Shown: positions 1 through 7,278, counted from the stretch's first letter. The stretch is DNA of 12,514 nucleotides from an uncultured Collinsella sp. (GCA_902496645.1 CABVBR010000051.1:1-12514), one strand, 5' to 3'. Numbers and translations: made by a program. Notes: generated by a model from the letters alone, not told the origin.

Positions 1-19
1 TTCCTCCGGCATTGCAACG

Positions 20-49
20 CCAAAAGCCCGCCGAGGCAAGCTCGGCGGG
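20..49 (-). terminator. Rho-independent terminator hairpin, minus strand
   Basis: A perfect 9-bp inverted repeat (27-35 with 41-49) encloses a 5-nt loop. Read on the minus strand the stem is followed by CTTTTG, a short U-tract. It lies about 170 nt past the stop of the ATP-grasp gene and is the best candidate for ending that transcript. The plus-strand side is not T-rich, so the minus orientation is preferred. Confidence 0.6.
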
Positions 50-93
50 TCGTTCGTCAAATTCGTTGCCTGTCATGGTAGCGCATGAAGAGG

Positions 94-138
94 ACTCCAG
101 CTCAAGCGTACGCCCAGCCCCGCAACAAAAACGCCAGA
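94..138 (-). repeat. Repeat copy A, 3' of the ATP-grasp gene
   Basis: This 45-nt stretch matches 1807-1849 in the same orientation with about five mismatches and a two-base length difference in the A-run. On the minus strand both copies read CTGGCG, then a T-run, then GCGGGGCTG and GCTTGAGC. In copy B the T-run is the tail of a strong terminator. Here the preceding stem is only about 4 bp (CCAG/CTGG), so this copy may be a decayed terminator plus its downstream sequence. The rest of 50-218 shows no gene. Confidence 0.5.
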
Positions 139-218
139 TAGAACTGGACTCACCGGATTCGCCAAAATCTCCCCGTCACGTCGAACGCCGCAACCACGGA
201 AGGTGCCCCAAGAAACGG

Positions 219-1685
219 TTATTCCTCAAAAAAGCTCGCAACGTTCAAGCGGCTCGTCCACTCACCTATGGTGTTGGCAAAACCGACGCGTGTGTACACG
301 CCCGCAAAACGGCCGCGATACAGGTACAGGCCTTCCATATTAGATGCGGGCGCAAAACCAAGATCATCCACAAGTCCTTTGGGCGCCTCTCCTCGATGCG
401 GCCCATCGACAAGCGTTCCGCGCAAGCAGGGAGTCTGATACTGCTGAGCATACTCCTGTACAATCGCTCCAGCTGCCGCAGCGCGAGCAAGCACCTGGGA
501 CCATTCCCGTTCCGTGGCATCCAAACCGGCGACAACGCCAACCGCGTTGTAGCCGCCGCACGGCTTGACAATCCATCGATCCTTTTCGGCAAATCTCGAC
601 AACTGGGCGCTTTCGTCCAAAATCTCGGTATAGGGCACATGCTCCCGTACAAACGATTGCTCCTCCGGGCTCAACAAGGACTGACCGGCCCGAGACCACA
701 GAAATGCAAATACGGTCTTAGTCGCACACGGCCACGTTCTAAAACCACCAACGATGCACGCGAGCCCTTCTTGAGCCGCCTCGATTAAGGTCGAGCGTCC
801 GTCGCACGGCTTATCCCACAGCTCGCCGGTCACCGCGCGCCGCCAAACGCAATCAATAGGACCGGCGGCATCGCACAGCCGCCTAGCACCGCTCTCGTCT
901 TCGCCAATCCGCAGGTCGCGCACATCCGCAAAGCGCGCCACCACACCCCGTCGCCTCATAAGGTCGACAAAATGAGCCGCATCTTCCAAGTCGATGCTTT
1001 CCGAATAGTCGACGATTGCCACCGAAGCGGGATATATCTTTGATTGCGGTGCATAGAGCCCCTCGTCAACGCGGGCCCCGTCGTCCGATCGTGCACTATC
1101 CTCGGTGCGGCGAGGATGGGCCAGCTTCCACTCTGCATAGGTCTCAAACAATGCGTCTATCCAGCTACCGCACAAATCGTACTGCCGAAAGCCGGGGTGG
1201 TCGGATGCAAACTCCTCAAAGGAAGGCGTCATTCGCACTGCCTGACAGACCGCATCGGTCACCACCATTCCGGCACTGCCGTCGGTATTGAGCTCGCAAA
1301 ACGTATACGAACCGGCATCTTCGTCAAGAAAGATATCGACACGCGCAAGAGGAATCTGGCAATCATAGCCGGCATCCATAGCGCACAGGTCAGCAAAAGC
1401 CGGATCCATGCGAAACCACGCACGCACGGAGGCATCGGAACAAAACGCCCGCGTCACCTTGTCCATAATGCCGTACATGCGCTCGGCGGCCTCCTTAAGA
1501 AGCGCCGTCATATCCTTATCGAATATCTTTGGCGTCAGAGCCCAGGGCGCAGGATCTCCGTGGTAGAGTGCATGGGTTTGAGACAAGTATTCGTCGCCTT
1601 TGCGACGACCAGGTAGGTCACCTTCGTGCGCGCGCACGATGCGCTCAAAATAATCTTCGAACTCTCGCGTCTTCGATGTTGCCAC
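219..1685 (-). CDS. Circularly permuted ATP-grasp protein, glutathionylspermidine synthase-like
   Basis: A predicted soluble ligase of 488 residues. Seen in the sequence: an acidic/Asn motif ELNTDGSAGM (about residues 131-140) of the type that binds metal and nucleotide in glutathionylspermidine-synthase-like proteins, and WIVKPCGGYNAVGV (371-384), which carries the ATP-grasp lysine and glycine-rich loop. The order and spacing fit the permuted ATP-grasp fold (COG0754-like). Such enzymes join a carboxylate to an amine using ATP; the substrate here is unknown, and no amidase domain is fused to it as in E. coli Gss. Start choice: an ATG four codons upstream (1697) has no ribosome site, whereas GGAGGG lies five to six bases before the GTG at 1685, so GTG is preferred. 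The gene stands alone between a terminator (1836-1866) and another at 20-49. Family call fairly sure, reaction not. Confidence 0.62.
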   Translation of the reverse strand: MATSKTREFEDYFERIVRAHEGDLPGRRKGDEYLSQTHALYHGDPAPWALTPKIFDKDMTALLKEAAERMYGIMDKVTRAFCSDASVRAWFRMDPAFADLCAMDAGYDCQIPLARVDIFLDEDAGSYTFCELNTDGSAGMVVTDAVCQAVRMTPSFEEFASDHPGFRQYDLCGSWIDALFETYAEWKLAHPRRTEDSARSDDGARVDEGLYAPQSKIYPASVAIVDYSESIDLEDAAHFVDLMRRRGVVARFADVRDLRIGEDESGARRLCDAAGPIDCVWRRAVTGELWDKPCDGRSTLIEAAQEGLACIVGGFRTWPCATKTVFAFLWSRAGQSLLSPEEQSFVREHVPYTEILDESAQLSRFAEKDRWIVKPCGGYNAVGVVAGLDATEREWSQVLARAAAAGAIVQEYAQQYQTPCLRGTLVDGPHRGEAPKGLVDDLGFAPASNMEGLYLYRGRFAGVYTRVGFANTIGEWTSRLNVASFFEE

Positions 1686-1806
1686 ATTACCCTCCATTGC
1701 TTGATTTTTTGCTCATGCTACGCCAGCACGCCACGACTTCGGCGCGCTTGAATAGGCTTCTAAATTAGCAACACATTTTTGCATGGGGCGGCAGGCGGCG
1801 ACATAT

Positions 1807-1849
1807 ACTCCTGCTCAAGCGCATGCACAGCCCCGCAAAAAACGCCAGA
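1807..1849 (-). repeat. Repeat copy B, upstream of the ATP-grasp gene
   Basis: Partner of 94-138. It covers the U-tract and trailing sequence of the terminator of the zinc-ribbon gene. Together the copies flank the ATP-grasp gene as direct repeats about 1.7 kb apart. The remaining intergenic DNA to 1685 should hold the ATP-grasp promoter, but I see no convincing -35/-10 pair. Confidence 0.5.
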
Positions 1850-1866
1850 CGGGCAAGCCGCCTGGC
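1836..1866 (-). terminator. Rho-independent terminator of the zinc-ribbon gene
   Basis: On the minus strand a 10-bp stem (1857-1866 with 1842-1851, one G-U pair) closes a CTTGC loop and runs straight into six T residues (1836-1841). It begins 28 nt after the stop of the 1894-2940 gene. This is a textbook intrinsic terminator. Confidence 0.85.
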
Positions 1867-1893
1867 GCTATCAGAGTGAGCTATACGCCGAGT

Positions 1894-2940
1894 CTAATCG
1901 TAGACGCCCATTTTAAGCAGCATGAAGGTCGGGATGCCGTCACCCTGCGCGACGCGGACCGTGCAAGTCTCGGTACGGCCCATGGATGCATCCGCTTGAA
2001 TTGCGGCGATGAACTGGTTCTTTGGCAGGCCGTAGGTGCTCTCGGGGATGTCGGAAGGAAGTAACATGCCGCCAGCACTGTAGACCTCATAGGTGAGCTC
2101 GTAAATGTTGTCGCCAAGGTCAGTCGTGCCCGTAACGATGGCACACGGTGGGTTGTAATTTCCCTGGCCATATTCCTGCTTCAGATACAAGTACCCGTCA
2201 TGCGCTTCGGCCGAATCGGCAAGCATCTGCCCACCCGACCCTTTATCAAAGGTCATGTCAGCATCCGAGAGCGTCAGACCCGTCAGGCGATTGAGTTCCC
2301 TATTGATCACATCGGTCGCCATGCGCTGATAGTGACCGTTGTCATAGTCGCCTTTCTCGATTCGATACGGCGCGTTGTCAATAAAATGGCACCAGATAAA
2401 CTTGACCAGCTTGTATTTCTCGTCATCAGAAAGCCCGTCAGTCGAATCGAAGCCGCCCGCCTGATACCAGTCCCGATCGAAGTGCTCCTCCGTAAAGTTC
2501 GACAGGAACAGGTTCGCCGCGGCATAAGTTGCCTGGTCGTTGAGGTCGACCTTTACGCTGCTGCCCGTCTGCCCGGGCTCTTCCGGCTCCTCTTGCTCTT
2601 CGGCAGGCTTCTCCTTGGCGCTTCCCTGGTCCTTAAGCTCGGCCGAACCCTCGTCAGACCCCAGCACCGTGATCTGCGATGAATTGCCCTGCCCAAGCGG
2701 ACCCAGCACGCCGGTCAGCGCCAGAGCGGCACCGCCGGCAACGAGCACGCCCACCACGCACATGCCGACAATCACCGCGCGCTTATGTGACTTCTTCTGC
2801 ACGGAAGGCATCCCTGCCGCCGGCATCGGTGCGGGCTCAGCAGGCGCGGCCGCCGGAGAGGCAGCGCCCATGCGTGCCCCGCAGTTCGTGCAAAAATCGG
2901 TTCCGTCGGGCATCTCGGAGCCACACTTGGTGCAAAACAT
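1894..2940 (-). CDS. Membrane-anchored zinc-ribbon protein with extracytoplasmic domain
   Basis: 348 residues. The N-terminus is a zinc ribbon with two CxxC pairs (C3, C6, C17, C20), followed by an Ala/Pro-rich linker (about 28-47), a basic patch (KKSHKR), one membrane segment (about 55-79), a Glu/Gln/Pro-rich linker (about 97-127) and a roughly 215-residue C-terminal domain that should lie outside the cytoplasm. The layout, ribbon inside and a globular domain outside, is common in Gram-positive bacteria. The C-terminal domain contains two cysteines but no motif I recognise, so no function is assigned. Start choice: the reading frame extends ten codons further to 2970, but the ribbon begins cleanly at this ATG, with GAGGGG about ten bases upstream. 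It ends at a strong terminator and appears monocistronic. Confidence 0.75.
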   Translation of the reverse strand: MFCTKCGSEMPDGTDFCTNCGARMGAASPAAAPAEPAPMPAAGMPSVQKKSHKRAVIVGMCVVGVLVAGGAALALTGVLGPLGQGNSSQITVLGSDEGSAELKDQGSAKEKPAEEQEEPEEPGQTGSSVKVDLNDQATYAAANLFLSNFTEEHFDRDWYQAGGFDSTDGLSDDEKYKLVKFIWCHFIDNAPYRIEKGDYDNGHYQRMATDVINRELNRLTGLTLSDADMTFDKGSGGQMLADSAEAHDGYLYLKQEYGQGNYNPPCAIVTGTTDLGDNIYELTYEVYSAGGMLLPSDIPESTYGLPKNQFIAAIQADASMGRTETCTVRVAQGDGIPTFMLLKMGVYD

Positions 2941-2978
2941 ATTCGGGCATCCCCTCACAACAAACAGCATCTGTCGCC

Positions 2979-3018
2979 ATCATATTGAGCCCTCAAAACG
3001 CAACTGTGTTGCGCAACA
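2979..3018 (-). promoter_or_regulatory. Candidate promoter and 12-bp palindromic operator of the zinc-ribbon gene
   Basis: On the minus strand TATGAT (2979-2984) matches five of six bases of the -10 consensus and lies about 38 nt before the start codon. No good -35 hexamer lies 17 nt upstream. Instead the perfect palindrome TGTTGCGCAACA (3007-3018) overlaps that position, which suggests a regulator site. The assignment rests on motif and position only. Confidence 0.35.
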
Positions 3019-3059
3019 TTGGCCGCCGTCTCCGAGTGCCGACTAAACGCGTCGGGCCC

Positions 3060-3131
3060 CTACCCCATCACACTCACACTGGGGCACAAATCCGCCAGCG
3101 GGCACTCGTCGCACTTGGGTTTGCGGGCGTC
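3060..3131 (-). pseudogene. nth: Detached 3' end of nth (endonuclease III)
   Basis: Read on the minus strand this encodes DARKPKCDECPLADLCPSV, identical to the C-terminal iron-sulfur region of the intact nth at 4685-5347, then SVMG and a TAG stop. The intact gene instead ends RVG and stop. Homology starts abruptly at the Asp codon; upstream the frame runs only six unrelated codons to a stop. The fragment therefore cannot be expressed as part of a protein. It is best explained as the original nth terminus, displaced when the ATPase cassette entered, because it abuts the promoter of the next minus-strand gene. Confidence 0.75.
3076..3131. repeat. 56-bp direct repeat, left copy (att-like)
   Basis: Positions 3076-3131 match 4698-4753 with a single difference (3087 C, 4709 T). 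Both copies are nth 3' coding sequence, and similarity falls away at once on either side. The copies lie 1622 bp apart and bracket the plus-strand ATPase gene. Direct repeats of a gene's 3' end are the usual footprint of an element that integrates there and restores the reading frame, but no recombinase gene lies between them. Confidence 0.8.
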
Positions 3132-3253
3132 ACGCAAACTGCACGGCGGTCATCAGCACTCGGTCCGCTCACCCAAAACGCGCATGCTCAAACGCCCTCG
3201 GCACAAAACAGCCTGATCGGACAGGATCGATTATCAGCTTTACCTGCGTTATT
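3132..3253. other. Left flank of the ATPase cassette, no gene seen
   Basis: About 120 bp lie between the left nth repeat and the ATPase promoter. I find no convincing reading frame, RNA gene or terminator here. Composition shifts from GC-rich to strongly AT-rich near 3230, in line with a junction between DNA of different origin. Confidence 0.4.
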
Positions 3254-3283
3254 TTGCAATTATGGCAATTGCTACTTTATAGT
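3254..3283 (+). promoter_or_regulatory. Candidate promoter of the ATPase gene with inverted repeat in the spacer
   Basis: TTGCAA (3254-3259) and TATAGT (3278-3283) are separated by 18 nt in the most AT-rich stretch of the window. An inverted repeat GCAATT/AATTGC (3256-3261 and 3267-3272) overlaps the -35 and spacer and could bind a repressor. The implied leader to the start codon at 3447 is about 155 nt and includes a GCATGC-N6-GCATGC hairpin at 3403-3420. Confidence 0.45.
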
Positions 3284-3446
3284 TGTGGTAACTTCTAGTT
3301 AGTAATTATGGTTTTTTGCCTTAACAATGTGGCAAATCCCAAAGGCCTGCCACGAAACCCGGCGGATACCGACAAACTCGGCACGAGACTTTCAAACCAA
3401 AAGCATGCCTGCGAGCATGCGATGCAAGACGCGAAGGGCGTTAAAA

Positions 3447-4604
3447 ATGATTGAGCGAACCATGGCCCAAAAGCTACGCGGCATGTCAGAATGGTTTCCC
3501 GTCGTCTCGCTTACGGGGCCACGCCAAAGCGGCAAGTCAACTCTCATCAAGGCCGTCTTTCCTGAATATGAATATCTCAACCTCGAGAACCCGGAAGTCC
3601 GTCGCGCCGCACTCGATGACCCCGTCGGCTTTATCAGCAGGCGCCCTGATCATCTGATCATCGACGAGACCCAATATGCACCGGAGCTGTTCAGCATGAT
3701 TCAGGTCGCTTCCGACGAGCGCGGAAGGACCGGCCAGTATGTATTGTCCGGCTCGCAAAACTTTTTGCTTATGCGCAACATCCAGCAATCGCTTGCTGGG
3801 CGCGTCGGCATGCTCAAACTCCTCCCTCTCTCCTACCAGGAGCTCAGCGAGACGCAAATCTCGCTTGACACCTACCTGATTCGCGGGGGATACCCGCGCA
3901 TATATGATGCGGGCATCCCCACCGATATGTTCTACCAAAATTACCTTATGACCTATGTGGAGCGCGACGCGGGCGGCCTTCTCGACGTGCGTAACCTGAG
4001 CTCCTTTAGAAAAATGATCGGGCTGTGCGCGGCCTGCGTGGGAGGACTGCTCAACCTATCAAGACTCGCCGCCGATGTGGGAGTCGCCACGGCGACGATC
4101 AGCTCGTGGCTTTCGATCCTGCAATCAAGCTATTTGGTATTCCTGCTTCAGCCATATGCTGGAAACATGCGCAAGCGGCTTACCAAAGCGCCAAAACTGT
4201 ACTTCTACGACACGGGACTACTTTGTCATCTGCTTGGCATTCACGACGAGCGCAGTCTCATGAGCCACCCCCTAAGCGGGGAAATATTCGAAAACCTCGT
4301 TGTCTCGGAACGCCAGAAGGCATATCTCAACAGAGGCATCGAGCCCACGCTTGTCTTTTATCGCGACGATAGCAAACGAGAGATCGACCTTATCGATCTA
4401 ACAGAGCAGGCTCGCCCACAGGCGTTCGAAATCAAATCGGGCGCTACCTACCGAGACACATTCGCTCGACACCTACGCTCTGTTGGTTCTGAACTTGGCA
4501 TTCCCGCAAAGGACCGAGCCGTCGTATATCACGGCTCCGAGCGCTACGATACCGAGGGCGCATCGGTTGTGCCGGCAGAAGAGTTCTTGCTTCGGGAGTC
4601 GTAG
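3447..4604 (+). CDS. AAA-type ATPase with DUF4143 C-terminal domain
   Basis: 385 residues, the usual size for this family. Walker A is GPRQSGKST (24-32), Walker B is HLIIDE (69-74), and SGSQNFLLM (101-109) follows at the sensor position, all in the characteristic arrangement of DUF4143 ATPases. The C-terminal part has REID (311-314) and FEIKSG (327-332), resembling a PD-(D/E)xK nuclease-like core (D314, E328, K330). Members are abundant, patchily distributed accessory genes in gut bacteria and their role is unknown. Start choice: the frame is open from 3327, but GAAGGG eight bases before ATG 3447 and the family N-terminus favour 3447. It is the only plus-strand gene, lies between the two nth repeats and has an AT-rich promoter, all of which point to acquisition. 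Family call firm, function open. Confidence 0.88.
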   Translation: MIERTMAQKLRGMSEWFPVVSLTGPRQSGKSTLIKAVFPEYEYLNLENPEVRRAALDDPVGFISRRPDHLIIDETQYAPELFSMIQVASDERGRTGQYVLSGSQNFLLMRNIQQSLAGRVGMLKLLPLSYQELSETQISLDTYLIRGGYPRIYDAGIPTDMFYQNYLMTYVERDAGGLLDVRNLSSFRKMIGLCAACVGGLLNLSRLAADVGVATATISSWLSILQSSYLVFLLQPYAGNMRKRLTKAPKLYFYDTGLLCHLLGIHDERSLMSHPLSGEIFENLVVSERQKAYLNRGIEPTLVFYRDDSKREIDLIDLTEQARPQAFEIKSGATYRDTFARHLRSVGSELGIPAKDRAVVYHGSERYDTEGASVVPAEEFLLRES

Positions 4605-4637
4605 CGAGCGCCATGGTCACCGACCGCGTCCCGATTT

Positions 4638-4670
4638 GTGCCGCCCGGAGATACGCAAGAGCGGCGGCAC
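4638..4670. terminator. Possible shared hairpin between convergent ATPase and nth
   Basis: An 8-bp perfect stem (4638-4645 with 4663-4670) with a 17-nt loop lies in the 80-bp gap between two convergent genes. Neither side has a clear T-tract, so it may be a weak or factor-dependent terminator, or only a hairpin. Confidence 0.35.
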
Positions 4671-4684
4671 CCTGCCCTTGCAAC

Positions 4685-5347
4685 CTAGCCCACCCGTACA
4701 CTGGGGCATAAATCCGCCAGCGGGCACTCGTCGCACTTGGGTTTGCGGGCGTCGCAGATCTCGCGGCCAAAGGTGATCCACTGGTGATTGACCGACCCCC
4801 AGTACTCGTGCGGCAAAATCTTGAGCAGATCCTGCTCAGTCTTGAGCGGCTCTTTGGCGTGTGTCTTAGGGCTTAGCATCAAGCGATGCGCAATGCGGTT
4901 GACGTGCGTGTCCACCGCGATGCCCTCCACGATGCCAAACCCCACGTTGAGCACGATGTTCGCCGTCTTGCGCCCCACGCCCGGCAGCTTGACGAGCTCC
5001 TTCATGTCGGCCGGCACCTCGCCGCCGTAGTCGGCCACGATCATCTGCGCGGCCTCCACGGCGTGCTTGGCCTTACTCTTATAAAAGCCGAGCGACTTAA
5101 TGGTCTCCGCCACATCCGTCACGCTCGCCCCAGCCATAGCCTCGGGCGTGGGCCATTGGGCAAACAGCTGCGGCGTCACCTTGTTGACCTGCGCGTCAGT
5201 TGTTTGTGCCGAGAGCAGCACCGCGATCAGCAGGCGGAACGGATTCTTGTGGTCCAAGAAGCACTCGACCGGGCCATAGCGACGGTTAAGGCGCTCGCAC
5301 ACCTCAACGGCGCGCTCGCGTTTGGCGGCATTGGTCTCGCGTGGCAT
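4685..5347 (-). CDS. nth: Endonuclease III, iron-sulfur DNA glycosylase/AP lyase
   Basis: 220 residues. It removes oxidised pyrimidines and cuts the abasic site in base excision repair. The helix-hairpin-helix LPGVGRKTAN (121-130) carries the catalytic lysine K127, D146 lies in VDTHVNR, and the C-terminal 4Fe-4S cluster motif C198-x6-C205-x2-C208-x5-C214 is exact. Start choice: the frame extends nine codons to 5374, but GAGGAG five bases before the ATG at 5347 decides for MPRETNA. The ABC transporter gene ends 63 bp upstream with no visible terminator, so co-transcription is likely. Oddity: the last 18-19 codons before the final three residues are duplicated at 3076-3131 beyond the ATPase gene. 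The present terminus RVG may thus be element-supplied, while all cluster ligands are retained and the protein should be functional. Confidence 0.95.
   Translation of the reverse strand: MPRETNAAKRERAVEVCERLNRRYGPVECFLDHKNPFRLLIAVLLSAQTTDAQVNKVTPQLFAQWPTPEAMAGASVTDVAETIKSLGFYKSKAKHAVEAAQMIVADYGGEVPADMKELVKLPGVGRKTANIVLNVGFGIVEGIAVDTHVNRIAHRLMLSPKTHAKEPLKTEQDLLKILPHEYWGSVNHQWITFGREICDARKPKCDECPLADLCPSVRVG
4698..4753. repeat. 56-bp direct repeat, right copy (att-like, inside nth)
   Basis: Partner of 3076-3131. It covers nth codons from Asp199, just after the first cluster cysteine, to the Val before the RVG terminus. It marks the right edge of the 1.6-kb ATPase cassette. Confidence 0.8.
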
Positions 5348-5410
5348 AACGGCTCCTCGGCTCGGCAGAAACATAACTTCACGGAAATGATTGTCCCACG
5401 TACGGAGCGT

Positions 5411-7213
5411 TTACGCCTCCAAGAATGCGCCAGTCTGACGGCTCCACAGGCCCGCGTACTCGCCACCCGCCTCGACGAGCCGCGCATGCGTACCGTCCTC
5501 GACGATCTCGCCGTCGGCCAGCACCACGATGCGATCGAGCGCCGCCACGGTGGACAGGCGGTGCGCCACCACAATGGAGGTGCGGCCGCGCATCAGGTTC
5601 TCGAGCGCTTCCTGCACCAGCGCCTCGGACTCGCTGTCGAGGGCGGACGTCGCCTCGTCGAGCACCAGGATCGGTGCGTCGGTGAGAATGGCACGGGCGA
5701 TGGCCACGCGCTGACGCTGGCCACCCGAGAGCTTGACGCCGCGCTCGCCCACCATGGTGTCAAAGCCCTGGGGCAGGCGGTCGATAAACTCCAGGGCATT
5801 GGCCAGGCGCGCAGCCTCGCGAATCTGCTCGTCGGTGGCGTCGGGGCGGCCGTAGGCGATATTCTCGCGAATGGAGCGGTGGAACAGCAGCGCCTCCTGC
5901 GACACGTAGGCAACCTGGCGGCGTAGGCTCTGCTGCGTGCAGCGCGAGACGTCCTGGCCGTCCACGAGCACGCGGCCGCCCTGCACGTCGTCCAGGCGCA
6001 GCAACAGCTTGGTGAGCGTCGTCTTGCCCGAGCCCGATTTGCCCACCAGGCCCACGCGCTGGCCCGCCGCCACATGGAGCGTCAGGTCGTGAAACACGCT
6101 CTCGCCCGCCGCGGCGTCACGGTATGCAAAGCTCAGGTGCTCAAAATCAATCGCGCCCTCGCGCACCTTGAGCTCGGGGGCATTCTCGTCGTCTGCCACC
6201 AGACGCGGCTCGTCCAGCACGCGCGTCATCTCGGCCGCATCGCCCAGCGCGCGGTTGATGCGCTGCATCATGGAGCTCACGTAGTTCAGACGCATAGTGA
6301 GGTTGTACGTATAGGTAAAGATCATGACGAGCGCGCCGGCCGAAATGCCAAACCACACGTTGCCGCCCGCCACAAACACGCTCACCACGGCCATGGTAAT
6401 GACGATAAGGCCCGAGGTCGTAAAGTTGCGCTGCATCATGGCGTGCATCGAAACCGTTTCGGCATCGCGCGCGGCGCGGTCGGCGGTATCGAACAGGTCG
6501 CGCTCAAAGTCCTCGCGCCCACAGGTCTTGACGGCCAGAATGTTCGTGACCGCGTCGGAAAGCACGCCCGAGAGCTTGTTCTGCGCGGCGGACGTCGCGG
6601 CCGAAAGCGGCATGATGCGTTTGTACATAAGCCAGACAAACGCGATGTAGACGACCATGATGCCCACCAGGATCACGGTAAACGTCGGCACCACCGGAGC
6701 GAGCGCCGCCACCGTGCAGACAACCGAGGTGATAGTGGGGATAAGCGAATACACCGTCACGTCCACCAGACCCGTGTAGCCGCTCATGAAACGGCTCGTC
6801 TGGCTCACGAGCGATCCGCCGAATCGGCTGGTGTGGAACGTCATGGACTGGTTGGAGAGCGTGTCAAAGCACAGGCGCGCCAGGTGGTAGTTACCCGCGA
6901 TCTCGAGCTTGTAGACGGTGTAGTCCTGCAGTTTGGAGAGGATCTGGCCTACCAGATTAACGAGCACGAGCGCCAGAATGTAAGGACCAAAGACCTCAAA
7001 CACCTGGTCGCCTGCCACGGAGCCGACCTGGACGCGGTCGACGATAAGCGCCATCACGTAGGTGTTGGCAAACGTAAGCAAAAAGATATAGCCCGCCGAC
7101 GAGAACACCGAGAGAAAGACAATCAGCGGCTGCGTGCGCGTGACGTCCCAAAAACGCCGCAGCGTGCGGCGCACGGTAGAGCGCTTGAGCGGACTGGTGC
7201 TTCTCTGAGACAT
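5411..7213 (-). CDS. ABC exporter half-transporter (fused membrane and ATPase domains)
   Basis: 600 residues, the normal size of a type IV (MsbA/LmrA-like) exporter. The N-terminal half (about 25-320) has hydrophobic segments fitting six membrane helices. The ATPase half shows Walker A GKSGSGKT (391-398), the Q-loop glutamine in YVSQE (436-440), signature LSGGQ (495-499), Walker B ILVLDE (515-520, catalytic E520) and the switch histidine in VVAHRLST (548-555). It should act as a homodimer, since no second half-transporter lies nearby. The cargo is unknown. Start choice: AAAGGAAG three bases before ATG 7213 rules out the in-frame ATG at 7249. Probable promoter just upstream at 7249-7278; nth follows 63 bp downstream. 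Confidence 0.92.
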   Translation of the reverse strand: MSQRSTSPLKRSTVRRTLRRFWDVTRTQPLIVFLSVFSSAGYIFLLTFANTYVMALIVDRVQVGSVAGDQVFEVFGPYILALVLVNLVGQILSKLQDYTVYKLEIAGNYHLARLCFDTLSNQSMTFHTSRFGGSLVSQTSRFMSGYTGLVDVTVYSLIPTITSVVCTVAALAPVVPTFTVILVGIMVVYIAFVWLMYKRIMPLSAATSAAQNKLSGVLSDAVTNILAVKTCGREDFERDLFDTADRAARDAETVSMHAMMQRNFTTSGLIVITMAVVSVFVAGGNVWFGISAGALVMIFTYTYNLTMRLNYVSSMMQRINRALGDAAEMTRVLDEPRLVADDENAPELKVREGAIDFEHLSFAYRDAAAGESVFHDLTLHVAAGQRVGLVGKSGSGKTTLTKLLLRLDDVQGGRVLVDGQDVSRCTQQSLRRQVAYVSQEALLFHRSIRENIAYGRPDATDEQIREAARLANALEFIDRLPQGFDTMVGERGVKLSGGQRQRVAIARAILTDAPILVLDEATSALDSESEALVQEALENLMRGRTSIVVAHRLSTVAALDRIVVLADGEIVEDGTHARLVEAGGEYAGLWSRQTGAFLEA

Positions 7214-7248
7214 GGGCTTCCTTTCGCGTCTGATAGGGCGAGAGGCCA

Positions 7249-7278
7249 TTGTTGCACATTGAAGCGCGCTTCAGTCAA
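7249..7278 (-). promoter_or_regulatory. Candidate promoter with 12-bp palindrome upstream of the ABC gene
   Basis: On the minus strand TTGACT (7273-7278, five of six -35 bases) is followed directly by the perfect palindrome GAAGCGCGCTTC (7261-7272), which would fill most of the spacer. The -10 region (about 7249-7255, CAACAA/GCAACA) is poor. A weak -10 with a palindrome in the spacer would suit a regulator-controlled exporter, for instance a MerR- or TetR-type site, but no regulator gene is adjacent. Confidence 0.35.

Noticed and set aside
3076..4753. The ATPase cassette as an insertion sequence
   Set aside because: No transposase and no terminal inverted repeats were seen, and 56 bp is far longer than a normal target duplication. 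An att-like or homologous event fits better.
4886..5926. A 346-codon plus-strand frame over nth and the ABC gene
   Set aside because: Antisense to two well-supported genes, with low-complexity His/Arg-rich composition and no ribosome site of note.
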